Assembly: GCF_002104995.1 (NCBI RefSeq)
Contig: NW_024468253.1
Location: 372,001 to 436,000 of the forward strand
Direction: 5' to 3'
Length of the DNA: 64,000 nt
Source: Linderina pennispora
Lineage: Eukaryota > Kickxellomycota > Kickxellomycetes > Kickxellales > Kickxellaceae
Below are positions 11,243 to 22,740 of this stretch, piece by piece. The notes under the pieces were generated by a model that was given only the letters and a program-made list of their open reading frames with translations, ran no database searches and was not told where the DNA came from. Both the position numbers and the translations under genes were made by a program. Numbering within the stretch: position 1 is the first letter of the stretch; each line of letters opens with the position of its first letter.

Positions 11243-12109
11243 ATGCACTGCAAGTTTGTTTCCCTTGCGCTTGTCTTTGGTCTTGCACTCGTCAGTCCAG
11301 CCATTGCCAAGGTCGCTGCTCCTGCTCCTGGCGCAGCTCCCGTAGCGCCTGTCCAAAAGAGCGGGGAGGCCGACCCCGATGATATCGTTCTGCCCCAGGC
11401 TCCCTCGGTTCAGCAACAGCAGCTGGTAAATATGGTTCTGCCAGAGCTTCCCAAGGCCCCCAAGGTCGAGGAGGAGCCACCCAAACCTCAGGGATGCGCG
11501 CTCGACGGCCAAGTGCGTCTGTGCGTAAACCACTCAACCATGCAGCGTGAGACATGCGCAGCCGACGACCTCGACTGCCAGTGCACATGGGCACAGAAGC
11601 TGACGCAGTGCTACGCGCCTTGCATGTCCGACAAGGTCAACTCTGACAACATGCACGCTGCCAAGGCGGACCAGGACGGAATCTGTCAGCAGGCAGCCAA
11701 GAACGGCAAGATCGCCAAGGATAAGGAGCGGTTGAAGAAGGAGCAGAAGAACGGCAAGAGCAAGAAGCAGACACAGAATATCCAGCAGAAGAACATCAAC
11801 GACCTGGCTTCCTCCCACGACCTCTCCACACAGGCTGCTGACGAGGAAAGCACCAAGCAGAAGCCTGCCAAGGAAGACAAGGCTCCCGATTCGAGCGACT
11901 CGGCCCCGCGCCAGGAGGGCGGCAACAAGAGCAACAACTCTGGCGGGAAGGACCCTGAATTGAATAACGACAAGAGCGGCAAGAACGGCAAGGCCAAGCC
12001 CGGAGGCGACAGCAACCTGCCGCTGATGGAAAACGCCGCAGGCAACATGTCTGCGTTCAGCTCCGTCCTCCTCATCCCCTTGGCACTCGCCTTCAGGTCG
12101 GTATTCTAA
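11243..12109 (+). CDS. CFEM-like GPI-anchored surface protein
   Basis: A 288-residue protein in one intact frame. It has a signal peptide (MHCKFVSLALVFGLALV, cleavage after about residue 21), a Pro/Ala-rich spacer and then an eight-cysteine domain at about residues 89-155. Its spacing is C-x8-C-x10-C-x6-C-x1-C-x8-C-x3-C-x20-C. An Asp precedes the fourth Cys, as in CFEM domains, where it can contact haem iron. The rest is a highly charged Lys/Gln/Asp/Ser-rich region and a hydrophobic C-terminal tail (about 15 residues after NMSAF) that fits a GPI signal. The same cysteine spacing occurs in the gene at 30542. The domain assignment is by spacing only; haem or iron binding is not shown. Confidence 0.82.
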   Translation: MHCKFVSLALVFGLALVSPAIAKVAAPAPGAAPVAPVQKSGEADPDDIVLPQAPSVQQQQLVNMVLPELPKAPKVEEEPPKPQGCALDGQVRLCVNHSTMQRETCAADDLDCQCTWAQKLTQCYAPCMSDKVNSDNMHAAKADQDGICQQAAKNGKIAKDKERLKKEQKNGKSKKQTQNIQQKNINDLASSHDLSTQAADEESTKQKPAKEDKAPDSSDSAPRQEGGNKSNNSGGKDPELNNDKSGKNGKAKPGGDSNLPLMENAAGNMSAFSSVLLIPLALAFRSVF

Positions 12110-12305
12110 GTAGTCTTCCTTGGAATGGCAGCATTCTGCCCGATACAGGCAGACCACTTGGAATGCGATTCAAAAAACGATAGCCTCTTTGACATCTTTC
12201 TCAACCTTCATATCACCACCTCATTTTATTCACATTTTTCTCTCCAAACACAGCCCAATTTACATTTTGCTCTCTACATTCGCACTCGCAATACGATGGA
12301 TACAA

Positions 12306-14242
12306 TCAATACTCGCGCCGGCGACGGGCCCTGTGATGGTCAGGCGGATACTCGGTTACATTGTCATCAGTCATGTCACCATAGTCAGCTGCCGAACGTG
12401 TAGACACTGCATCGCCATCAATGTCCTCGCCGTTGTCATTGTCATCATAGCTACCTTGGGACATGGGTGGCGAGGTGTACCCTTCACTGCCACTGCTGCT
12501 CCGACGGCGCCGCCGGCCATGCGCATACTCTGGTTGCAGTTGCTCCGTTACAACTGACCCGCTGTCGTCGTCCTCGCCCTCATCTATTGTGTTAGTTGAG
12601 CCAATGGTATGGCTTCTGTTCAAGAGTGCTCGCTGGCCAAGGAATGCCGGTGATGACCGCTGCTAGCGGCGTCCCAAACACACCACTGAATCGACTCAGC
12701 GCCGATGCCATCATCATCATCCGGCCCTCGTTTTCCCGCCGACGTGAATATGAAATTTGGCTCAGCACATGCTGGATCACACGCTCTTCATCAGACGACC
12801 CTGGCCTGCCATCGATCGCACCTGCAACGCCGTAATTTTGCACCAGGGTGCTCATCTGCGACGATGAGCCACTCGGCGAGCCAACGCTTCCGCCAGCAGA
12901 AGGGGAGCTGGGCATTTGCAGTATGGTGGTAGCTGCTGTTTGCGGCGCATCGGCCAGGGCTTGGCTGGATGAACCAGCAGAAGGGCTGCTGGTTGCATTG
13001 CGCGGCAGCCCAAGCTGCAGCCGGAACCGCATTTCGACCAGAAGGTTCAACGCTGCGCGCATCATCGGACCAAGTCTGTGGGAAGGGTAGTTCTCCAGCA
13101 CACGCAGCTGGCTCTCAATAATCGCCAATTCGGTTTCCTGTGTCGATGTAGGCGAATCTTGCGGACGGGCTATGGGCTGTTGTCCGTCGGTGTGATCTGA
13201 TGCCGCCATGTTACCTTCAGACGTCGACTGCGATGCGTCAGTCAGAGAATCTACTGGCTCCTGATTATCTCCATCGCCACTTGTAAGGGGCAATGTCGGA
13301 ACATATGTCGATGGGCTATTAAGATACTGTGTAGCACTCGAAATGCCACTGGTCTTGTCGAACTGCTTGTCGTTCAGCGCCGACATATTCATCTCTGGTA
13401 GTGGCAGCAGTCGGTCGCGCTCATGCATCTCGACTAGGGCACGCGGAGGCACTGAGGGTAGACGTGGTGGCGCCGATCCATCAGATGCTGGCGACACAGC
13501 CATCAGACGTATACGGTTGGTCATCTTAAAATACCATGTCCTGATAGTCGCCGCACGCTCAGGAATAAACTGGTCAGCACGTTCATGAGCCTGCTGAATC
13601 ACTTGCCACATGAGCTGGATGCTGTATCCCGGCAGCTTCGACAACCGTGCGCAGACCTTCAAGCACTTGAACAGGTTGCGCTGCACAGACTCGATCTCCA
13701 GCGTTGGATGCAGCGCAAGAAATCTGTGCAGATCATAGCACGCCTCGATGTACGAGTCGGGCAACAGCAGCCGCTTGGCAATCACTGCCAGCCGCCGGTT
13801 ATCTCGGTCCTCCGTAAACTCGCGCACTCTCTCGTCCTGTGCCAATGGTGCATGGCCAGATATAACGAGGTTTGTGGTTAGCGTGTCCTCTAATGTGTTT
13901 TCCGTCCTGGGAGCTCTCAATGGCCTGCAGCACCTGCAGTGCACTCTCGACTGGCGGCTCGATTGGCTGCGGTCCATTAATCGCACGCTCTCGGCTAACA
14001 AACGTGTACTGGGCGAATGATACAATAGAGACATCGAGGATAGACATCTCGCCCCTAAACCGCTGCGGCTGCTGCTGGCTAGGTGGGGTGCTCACCGGCA
14101 CAGATGAAGGCGAAGGAGTGCTGGAGCTGCTGGCGTCTCCTGCCCAAGCCCCATTCCTGCTGCCTCCTTGGCGGCCAAGGTTGCTGTTACTGCTCGGGGA
14201 GTCGAATGCAGGGCCCGATTGAGACCCATCAGAACACGACAT
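12306..14242 (-). CDS. Unknown Ser/Pro-rich protein with a conserved-looking helical core, two frame breaks
   Basis: I do not recognise this protein. It starts with MSCSDGSQSG and has a low-complexity Ser/Pro leader. A well-folded-looking region of about 170 residues follows, rich in Leu, Arg and aromatic residues (for example LMWQVIQQAHERADQF and TIRTWYFKMTNRIRLM), which suggests a helical domain. Long Ser/Gln/Thr-rich disordered segments come next, then an acidic, Arg-rich C terminus with RRRRR. Extra bases near 13905 and 12610 break the frame; joining the three segments gives about 640 residues. There is no signal peptide or membrane segment. A nuclear or scaffold role is possible but unsupported. 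Confidence 0.65.
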
Positions 14243-15216
14243 TATTAGTTTGTGAATGGCTGGTAAAAGTACAAAGCATTAGCAAGCGCAGAAGCTACAA
14301 CAAGTAGAAATGGGTGTCTAGCCTTGCCAAACAGGGGCTACAGTTTGGGACAGGTCACCGATTTCTGTCGCCGAGCCGCCAATCCTACCCCCGACTCGCT
14401 TGGCTGGCAAATAGAGTCAAGTCGACAAGTCGGGCAGCCACCACTATTTGCCCGTTCGGGACAGGCCGGGAACGACATGCTGCCACACAACGCCAAGCAA
14501 TCTACGCCTCAATCGCATATACTGAGGCACTGCACAGAACCTACCAGTATGCAAGTCAGAGCATCGCTATACCATCATGTCCCGGTACACCAATGCGACC
14601 CCCCAACACCCGCTTTACTGTGGCAACCGCAGCAGGCTATGATGAATGGAGACAACTGCCAATTTACAAATCTATTTACGAACTTTTTTGCCAAAGCACC
14701 TCATGCATTAAGTGCGTCCTGCCAACCAAATGGCCTGGGATCTCCACGTTCCCCCAGCATTTGATGCAAGAGTATCCTAGCCATATACGGGCTATGAGCG
14801 CTATATGCGCCACATGCACATGCAAGTACACAGCCGTTTTGTGTATCTTGAACTGGGATCAGATGATACATGGTTGAATCCCACTTGCAAAACAGCTTCC
14901 ATACACCATATAGTGCCCACTATTCTATCGCTGTGGCTTGGTATAGATAGTGGCTAGTGGTGCGTTGAGCAGAGGTAGGCTGGAGAGGGGAGGTGGGTGG
15001 AGAAGGGAGGTGGAGATGGCCTATAGATAATGCCGGCGAAGCTGAAACAATTGCCCAAATCTAGATATAAAATGCACTGCTGTGTAGCTGGTTCTGCACT
15101 CCAGACAGCATACATTCTCGCAGGCAGTAGTGGCAGACTGGCCGATGATTTTCATCTTTTGTGTAAATATACCAGTGTAAACTCCTTTATATCCTACTCT
15201 ATACTAGCACCCAACC
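14243..15216. other. Intergenic, no gene supported
   Basis: About 970 bp. A 187-codon open frame from 14314 lacks an ATG at its start and shows no recognisable composition, so it is not called. The right end is the promoter of the MFS gene. Confidence 0.45.
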
Positions 15217-16646
15217 ATGTCTGTCATCAACATCAACTGTAGCTTCAGCTGGTAAACTCTCTAACCAGCACCCTTCATCAGCCTCGCTGGATTCATATGG
15301 CCATGACGCTGGCTACATAAACAAGGGGTACAGTGATGCCGAAGATGCTGGGCTGGAAAAAGAGGGCCAGGACCCCTTAGACAAACTTGGCAACTGAGCC
15401 TACTTCATGGTGATGACGAGTTTGACGGTTCAACTGGCCCATACGAAGCCAGATTCATGGCAAGCATGGCTTGTGGTGCTGGCAGGGGGTGTCCTGGCCA
15501 TGATTACTTTGGGTGCATCTCGGGCACATGGGGTGTTTCAGGAATACTACATTATTGACGAGTTCCCCAATGCCTCAACAGCAGATATCTCGTGGATTGG
15601 CTCGGTGCAGAACATGTGCCTCAATCTGTGTGGGGTGGCCGTTGGAATCCTGAGCCAAATCTACGACACCCGGATACTTTGTGCCGCAGGTGCTGCAACG
15701 ATGGGCCTGTCATTTATTGTTGCCTCGTTCTGCACCGAGCTTTGGCAGCTCGTGCTAGCACAGGGGTTTGCGTACGGCTGTGCAGCTTCATTCCCATATA
15801 TCCTTGGTGTCACAGTGCCTATGCAGTGGATAGAGAAACGACGCGGGCTTGCTGTTGGCATCGTGTATATGGGCTCTGGCGTGGGCGGCATATGGATTTC
15901 GGTGCTGACCCGCACCTGTATCGAAGCCCTGGGTCGGGACTGGGCCAACCGCATCCTGGGAATCATCATGATTGTGGTGGGCGTGGCCTTGTCACCGCTA
16001 ATGCTGGCTCGTCGGCCCAAGCAGCGCCCAAAAAAGCTGCTTGACCTGAGCGTTGTCAAAGAGTCACGCTTCCTGCTAATTGCAGCCGCCAGCTTCTTCT
16101 CGATGGGACCCAACACCGTACCTTTCCTAATGATGCCAACCTATGTAACCAAGGTGCTCGAGGAAAGTCCGGAAACTTGGGGTGCATGTTGTTACAATTA
16201 TCAACTTGACAGGCATATTTGGGCGCCTCATTGCAGGCTTCCTTTCAGACAGATATGGCCCAATTAACATACTAGTTATATGGACAGCATTGGCAGCATT
16301 CAGCCAGCTAGGCCTGTGGCTGCCATTCAAAAACGTTCCTGCACTTATTGCCGCAGCTGCACTGTTTGGCGTTACTGGGTCATCCATTATAGGGATGTTG
16401 CTGAATGCACTGTCACACATGTTTGGTGTGGCTAGAATCACCTACATCTCAGGGCTGGTGTATATGACATACTCCATTGCGTCGCTCGCTACCGCCCAGT
16501 CTGCCAGCCTGATGCTGGACACAGTGGGTCACGGCACCGACTACACCTGGGCCATCCTATACACGGGCATGCTGCTCGTTATATCGACGGTGATCCTGGT
16601 CGCACTCCGGCTCAAGCTCAGCACCAAGCTGCTGTTCTTTGCGTAA
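15217..16646 (+). CDS. MFS transporter of the monocarboxylate-porter type, several frame breaks
   Basis: A plasma or organelle membrane carrier of the major facilitator superfamily. The block PDSWQAWLVVLAGG followed by a TM segment is the typical monocarboxylate transporter start. Further blocks are FGRLIAGFLSDRYG, a loop-type motif with Arg/Asp, and a Tyr/Met-rich fifth helix. About 12 hydrophobic segments are countable. The likely start is ATG at 15217, followed by a Ser/Asp/Glu-rich cytoplasmic tail that needs small frame corrections near 15230 and 15390 to reach the transporter body. If that is wrong, ATG 15407 gives the body alone. One more extra base near 16182 breaks the frame inside the sixth-seventh helix loop; the second half runs cleanly to 16646. 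The substrate cannot be read from sequence. Confidence 0.82.
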
Positions 16647-16935
16647 ATTCCGATTTTGTTGTATTAGCACGTGATTAAATTTTGGTTGCGCTTCCATGCG
16701 TCCAGCTATTTTCTTTTCAGGAACCGGAGGCTGCTGTGGCCAGCCATGTCCTTAGACTCTTGTTCTTTTCCAGCTCTGCTGTTCTTTTTCATCAGCCCAA
16801 TTTACTCCTGCGCATTTACTGTGGTGTACTCTAGGCAGCGCAATGCAACGGCGGCTCCCGTGTACATAGATTCCCTCGCCCCTCCATTTCCACAACACGA
16901 CAACATTCCATAAAACTTCAGCGGATACATACGCT

Positions 16936-19275
16936 ATGAGCCTTGCAACCTGGCTGCGAAACTGGGTTCCAGGGACCAGCGGCAGCGTGCTGCCGGGCGG
17001 TCTAACAGGCGGCACTGCGCATTGGTTCACAAGCAGAAGGCACATGCGCATTCTGGCAGTCATTGCCCTTGTCACGCTGGTGGTGCTTGGGGTGTTCTCC
17101 CTCGAGCTCCTCTCAGAATCATCCTCGCTACTAGAGCGGCCAGACCAGGCGGAGAACGACATTACTGGATACTCGCGGCGATACGGTGTAGTCATAGATG
17201 CTGGCAGTTCAGGATCTCGCGCCTATGATTTACGCCTGGGATGACCCGTCGGCAATCTCGCAGTCTCAGGCAGCTAATAACGCCAGCTACAGCCGACTGC
17301 CGCTGATTGAGCGTGCTGGCAAGGAATGGACATACAAGACAACGCCTGGGATTTCGAGCTTCGCCGATCGGCCACGCATGGTTGGCGTTGAACACATCAA
17401 GCCGCTGCTCGACTATGCCCAGAAACACATCCCAAAGCGCCAGATCGCGCACACACCTGTATATCTGCTTGCCACTGCTGGTATGCGTTTGCTGCCGCAC
17501 TCGCACCAGTCGCTGATTCTTGACACTGCGTGCTTCTATGCGCGGGAAAACTACGACTTTCTCCTCCCCGACTGCAAAGAGAGCTTCCAGGCAGTTTCGG
17601 GCGAGCTCGAGGGGCTGTTTGGCTGGGTAGCTGTGAACTATCTCATGGACGGGTTCCCTTCACAGACGCAGTCACTGGCGCAGCGGTCGCACGGGTTCCT
17701 GGATATGGGCGGGGCATCAGCACAGATCGCATTTGAGCCTGCCAAAATGTCGGCACAGATACACAAGCATGACCTGGCCGAGGTGACGCTGCGTACACTA
17801 GATGGACAGGACTCGAGCTACGCAGTTTTTGTTGCTACATTCCTTGGGCACGGCACTAATGAGGCACGGCGCCGGTTTGTGGAGCAGCTGAAGGACGCCG
17901 AGATGCTTGCTGGGAGCGGCAATGGCGTTCCAATGGTCGACGACCCATGCCTACCCAGCTGGACTGACCCTGCCCACAACAGACGGAAAGGTAGTACTGC
18001 GAGGCAAAGGGGAGTTTTCAGAGTGCGTCAAGGCTAGCGAGCCGCTGCTCAACAAGACTGTGTGCCCGATTGAGCCGTGTCTGTTTGCCGGCGTGCACGC
18101 CCCCGAAATCGATTTTGGCACACAGCAGTTCATTGGCGTTTCCGGAGTACTGGTATGCATCGCACTGACTACCTGGGCCTGGGCGGAGTGTGGGATGTTG
18201 AAAAGTTTGAGAGGCGGGCGAGTGATTTCTGCCAGAAGCCCTGGTCAGAGATAAACAGCCACACTGTTAATGACGACGTGGCGGTAGCTCGTCTGCAGAT
18301 GCAGTGTTTCAAGGCAGCATGGCTAGTCAATGTCCTCCACAACGGCTTTGGCGTCCCTCGCAATGCCCCTTCCCTGGAACATTGAAGACAAAATGGTCAA
18401 CTCTGCCCCCTTCCAATCGGTGAAACCAGGTTGGCGACGTTGAGGTGTCATGGACACTGGGTGCACTGCTGCTCAAAGTCTCCCAAACCATTCCTCCCAG
18501 CTACCAATCAATTAAAGCCAAGTCCACACCAGGAATCCGGCTGCCCGACAACCCAGGCGCTGACGAGGAGGGGGTGGAGCTGGTCGATGACTCGCTGTGG
18601 TCGCCACTCCAATTTGTTGGTATGCGGCGCCTGTATATTTTGTGGTCGCTGCAGCCCAGCGGCACGCGCGCGCTGCTGGCATTCACTGCGCTATTTACGT
18701 TTGGACTATTGGTTGGCCTGGTGTACTGTATGTTCACCCACCGCAGCCGCAAGCGCCAGTGGCAGATTGTTGGTCGGCAGCAGCGCTTGGCAGATACTGT
18801 CCAATGAGTTTCCTCTGTCCCCTATAGGTCGCTCAGCACGGCTTAATCGATCGGTGCCTGGGACACCATTGTCGGCTTCGCAAATTGGGCTCGCAGAGGC
18901 GGCTGCGTTCATGCCTGATGCCGCCTCATATGGCGAAGAGCCTTCAAGCAAACAGGCGAGGATGTCGCCCTCGATGTATGTTATGGACGTCCTATCTCGG
19001 CCGTTCCAGCCTGCTGCTTCTGGTAATTCAGGGAGTAGTCTCATCAGTTCCAACGACTCCACGAATGCGTGCATTGCAGTTGGCAGGCCAATGATGGGGC
19101 CGTTACACCGACATTAACTACAGGCGGAATCATGGAACCCAGATCCCGGAGCGTAGTCCAGGTCGCTGAAGAGGTGACTATGAGCCGATCCTCAAGCGTC
19201 AACAACCTCGCTCTCCTCAATCCGCCGGCGCGGAGGCGGAACCGACTAATTAGAAAAAGCAGCATACAGCCATAG
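16936..19275 (+). CDS. YND1: Golgi apyrase / nucleoside diphosphatase (GDA1-CD39 family), at least eight frame breaks
   Basis: Hydrolyses nucleoside di- and triphosphates in the Golgi lumen, which keeps nucleotide-sugar exchange running for glycosylation. Apyrase conserved regions are seen in order: VIDAGSSGSRA near residue 85, LLATAGMRLLP, GELEGLFGWVAVNYL and GFLDMGGASAQIAFEP. A membrane segment precedes the catalytic domain (about residues 38-58) and a second follows it (ALLAFTALFTFGLLVG), after which comes a Ser/Arg-rich cytoplasmic tail. The two-anchor layout resembles animal NTPDases and Ynd1. Extra bases break the frame near 17221, 17955, 18144, 18166, 18375, 18427, 18795 and 19075. Reading resumes each time in the next frame with family-like sequence, so I infer consensus error. 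About 770 residues. Confidence 0.88.
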
Positions 19276-19345
19276 CCCCAATTTTTCTTTGTCCCCAATG
19301 TACACCTTTACTTCTACTGGTGCCACATACCACAGGCTGCATTAT

Positions 19346-19801
19346 TCACTCCCATTCCAACTCCAGCCCTTGCCGCTTGTTGTTGCAAGCTGGCGCCGCT
19401 GGCTGGTGCACTGTGGCTGCACATATAGCTACTGGCCATTCTCGAATAGCATTTGCTGAGAAGCGCCGACACTTGACGGCAAGATTCACTTCGCTATGGT
19501 GGCAATGGCTGCGGCTATATATCTCAGTTTCGCTATCAGGTCTTGTGATAGACAACTGTTGGCAATTCACTGATGATGGCAGCCTGTAGAGCCGCCCATT
19601 CTTTGCCTCTAGAGGCATAGCCAAATAGATATGTCCATTGAGCAACGTTAACCGTCCCCTTGCGAGCTGATTCTGGCAGAGGTCCAGTTTGACACAGTGC
19701 TGCTGCGCTGAGCCGTGCTGGTACATAATATTAATGCACAAACTGTAGTCCGGGCCATTTTTTGGCTCCATGCTCCTTGGTAAGGTACCCAACACTAGCA
19801 T
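19346..19801 (-). CDS. Hypothetical open frame, doubtful
   Basis: A 151-codon frame on the minus strand between YND1 and the TDT carrier. It has a mixed, non-repetitive composition (for example LLNGHIYLAMPLEAKNG) that could be part of a real protein or a decayed gene. There is no recognisable domain, signal peptide or obvious splice partner. The adjoining frame at 19795-20379 overlaps the next gene's promoter and is not believed. Confidence 0.22.
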   Translation of the reverse strand: MLVLGTLPRSMEPKNGPDYSLCINIMYQHGSAQQHCVKLDLCQNQLARGRLTLLNGHIYLAMPLEAKNGRLYRLPSSVNCQQLSITRPDSETEIYSRSHCHHSEVNLAVKCRRFSANAIREWPVAICAATVHQPAAPACNNKRQGLELEWE

Positions 19802-20167
19802 ATGCGGGTTTCCGTACCCAATCGATGCAGCCGAGATGCATGTATCTGGACCCGTGCCAAGACGAACGCTTGTGTTAACGCCCTATTTCCAGAGCTTGAG
19901 AACAATCCCCAACGTGTGACTTGCTTCCTCAATATCTGGAGCGCATATATGCACCTTGCCTGCATGTTGGGAGATGCTTCTTTTATTTTTGGCACAGATA
20001 CATTTGCTCTACTCCGCGATGCAAGTCGTGCACGGTCCTCGCCTAGCCCGACAGTGCCAGCCAACCACAAAGAATGGCTCACCAAAGAAGCACTTTCAAA
20101 AGGACTTCGCCACCCATTCATATATAGGGAAGGAATGAAAAGATTGAAAGGCTTCTCAATCACCGCG

Positions 20168-20177
20168 TATATATAAA
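20168..20177 (+). promoter_or_regulatory. TATA box of TDT carrier gene
   Basis: TATATATAAA lies about 110 bp before the ATG at 20284 and is followed by a CT-rich leader. Confidence 0.55.
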
Positions 20178-20283
20178 CCACCAGAGCCAAAGCTTTGTTG
20201 TCGTTTTGCTTCTTCACTTCTTGACGACACAAATACTTGCTCTTTTTTACTGCATCTTTCTGTAACATACCTTTCATCGATAC

Positions 20284-21539
20284 CATGTCATCTATAGAAA
20301 CCCCCTGCAAGGTCCCAGCCACATACCCGTTCTGGAAGCAGGTGCGGCTGTCATTCCTGTCCAAAAGTCGACCATGCAACAGACCTCGTACGGTGGTTTA
20401 TGCCGTCGTGGTTCACAGTATCCATGGGCACGGGGATCCTCGCTAACTGCCTCACCCGGATGCCATTCGCCACTTACGTCACGGACATCATTGGACGGAC
20501 TCTGTTTTTCGTCAACATTTTGCTTCTCGGTACATTGTTGATAGTCCAATTAGTGCAGTTCGTCTTCTATCCGGGGATCTTCCGGTTCATGCGTCGCAAT
20601 CCTCGACGCATGCTCCACTACGGCGCAATCCCAATGTCTCTAGGAACTGCAGTAATCGGAATAGTCAGATTCCAGTTTCACCAAGTGCACGATGCCGTCC
20701 TCTATGCCGCATGGGGAGTTTGGTGGGCATCCGTGGGTCTGTCGGTAGTTTGCTCCTTGTTGCTGCTCTATCTAATTATCTCGCGAGAAATCCAGGGGCT
20801 CGAGTCTCTGACTGGTGCTTGGCTGCTGCCTGTTGCCCCACTTGTGGTCAGTGCCACAGCCGGCGCAGCTATTGCCGAGTTTTTGCCTGAAAACTGCGTC
20901 GTTCTCACACTGCTAGTCAGCTATTGCCTGTGGGGAGCCGGTACTCCGCTTATTGGAACAATCCTTGTTCTCTACTTCCATCGACTGACCATCCACAAGC
21001 TCCCGCCTCCAGATCTTATTGTCACCGCCTTTATCCCGCTTGGCCCAGTGGGTCAGATTGGCGCTGCAGCAGCTACTCTTGGAAGTGTAGCGCAGATGGT
21101 GGTAGGAGAAGCGCTGCCACACCTTGAGGGATTTGGGCCATTCCTCTATAATATTGGCATTCTGGTAGCGCTGGCATCGTGGGGAAGCTCGGTGTTTTGG
21201 GCAATGAATGCCGTCTACTCTATAGCATATCGCCGGTGGTACAACAATCTCCCATTCAACATCGGGTGGTGGTCGTTTACATTCCCCATTGGCGTGTTCA
21301 CAACGCTGAGTGAAGAGCTAAATCAAGTTCTCCAGTTCAGGTTCTTTCGGGTGATCTACTTGATATCTCTCTTTGTGCTGCTGGGTCTGTGGTGCTTGGT
21401 GACTATAAGCACCCTATACAGTGCTTGGACGGGAGAAATATTTGAGACTCCCTGCCTTAGCAACGGAATATCAGACGACTGTGAGGAGCAAACAGGGCTG
21501 GGTTCTTCAGCAACCGTTGTGGAGTTGGGCGATGTGTAA
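20284..21539 (+). CDS. TDT-family membrane carrier (Ssu1 sulfite pump / malate carrier type), one frame break
   Basis: A tellurite-resistance/dicarboxylate transporter family protein with about ten hydrophobic segments. The motif MPSWFTVSMGTGIL at the first membrane helix is the family signature, as in Ssu1 and Mae1. Later blocks FIPLGPVGQIGAAA and GWWSFTFPIGVFT are the conserved sixth-helix and ninth-helix blocks. One extra A in the run near 20363 breaks the frame after about 27 residues; removing it joins the N-terminal cytoplasmic tail, which starts at ATG 20284, to the signature. Joined length is about 418 residues. Sulfite export is likeliest from family shape, but malate or other C4-dicarboxylate transport is not excluded. 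A TATA box sits upstream. Confidence 0.85.
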
Positions 21540-22201
21540 ATTAAAGCTTCAAACATTCGTTGCGATGAGAGATAAAAATAGCTCTAGTTTGTGTTTCCCT
21601 TATAATCGATGGCTTGAACCATGTAAACAGTGGCTTTTAGATAGCAACAATGAGATCTTCATATGCAGACCTGGTATGAAAACATGTATATTTAACATAT
21701 CAGCACCTTAGATATATTTTTTAGCCTTTATGAACCATCATCATCAATAGAAACTAGTCCCCAAATGATGATTGTCAGCCAATACATTGCATACCTACTG
21801 CTGATGTGCTTCTGGTATGACAGCCAGGTAGACGAAGGGCATAGGTATACTATGAAATCTGTTTCCTAGGGGAATACAATCGATATGGCTGATACTATTA
21901 CTGGAGAAAATGCGCTGGTGTCGACTCTCAGTGGTTTATTTCCTAATGAAGATTGCGAAATTACAGTTGCAGCGCTATGTAGCTGTGGCTTTTAAGGGAT
22001 TCCATGCGCAGTTATTAATATTATTGACTAAAGAAGCGGCTTCACAGATGAAGCACGATATTCCCCCTCTTTACACTATTGCTACTCAGTAACAGCTTTT
22101 AAAATACTGTTGCTAATGATAACATTTTCGTTCCTTTCACACTTTTCGGAAAATTAGCTTTTCGTATATTCATACCTCGCAAAATAAAACCACATGCGCG
22201 C
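21540..22201. other. AT-rich intergenic, no gene seen
   Basis: About 660 bp, noticeably richer in A and T than its surroundings, between the TDT carrier and a decayed methyltransferase copy. No open frame longer than 60 codons has convincing content. Confidence 0.45.
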
Positions 22202-22740
22202 ATGCACTACAATGGAGACGCACCACCTTCGGTAAAAGAAGCGTATATGGACGAGGCATGCTCAGCCTTGGTGACATCATGGGACAGAAGGCACTCCCAG
22301 TCTGAAGTATCACTGAAACTGTGTGCAAAAAAGGGACAATGGATAAAATTGCTCCAGGTCCAGACACTGAATTCCTTGACATGTCACCAGGAGCTGGCGA
22401 TGCTACTCCCTATTTTCTCAGTATCAAGATAAGGCTAACATCGATACAGAGTCGCCGCTACAGTTGTTGATCTAAATTCGAGAATACTAGCGGCATCCAA
22501 GCAACAACTGGGCGATGCAGTGGGAAAATGGCAGTCATGATGGGTTTACACAAGTGAATTCCAAGTATATGTCTGACATTCCGGACCACTCATTCCGCAT
22601 TTATTGCTGTATACTAGGTGTGCACCATATGCCCGCACAGCATTGAAATTAATATTTCTGCTGGCAAAATGATGGTAGGCATGTGGTTTACTGCATTGCA
22701 ATAGCAGTCCCTTAAAGCAGCAATAGGACCCGGCTCGATG
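22202..22740 (+). pseudogene. Decayed copy of the UbiE-like methyltransferase
   Basis: Translation fragments in changing frames match the intact gene at 23282 in order. GDAPPSVKEAYMDE is identical to the live copy. LDMSPGAGDAT stands for LDMAAGTGDAT, DLNSRILAASKQQLG for DLNANMLELAKKRLG, and SDIPDHSFRIYCC for PEIPDNTFDIYCC. The last fragment fades near the GGK block. Several in-frame stops and length changes separate the fragments, and substitutions are spread through the whole length. That distinguishes it from the single-base breaks elsewhere and marks an old tandem duplicate about 1 kb upstream of the functional gene, in the same orientation. Confidence 0.85.

Noticed and set aside
14314-14877. 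187-codon frame downstream of the 12.3 kb gene
   Set aside because: Starts at GTG without an ATG and has no recognisable content.
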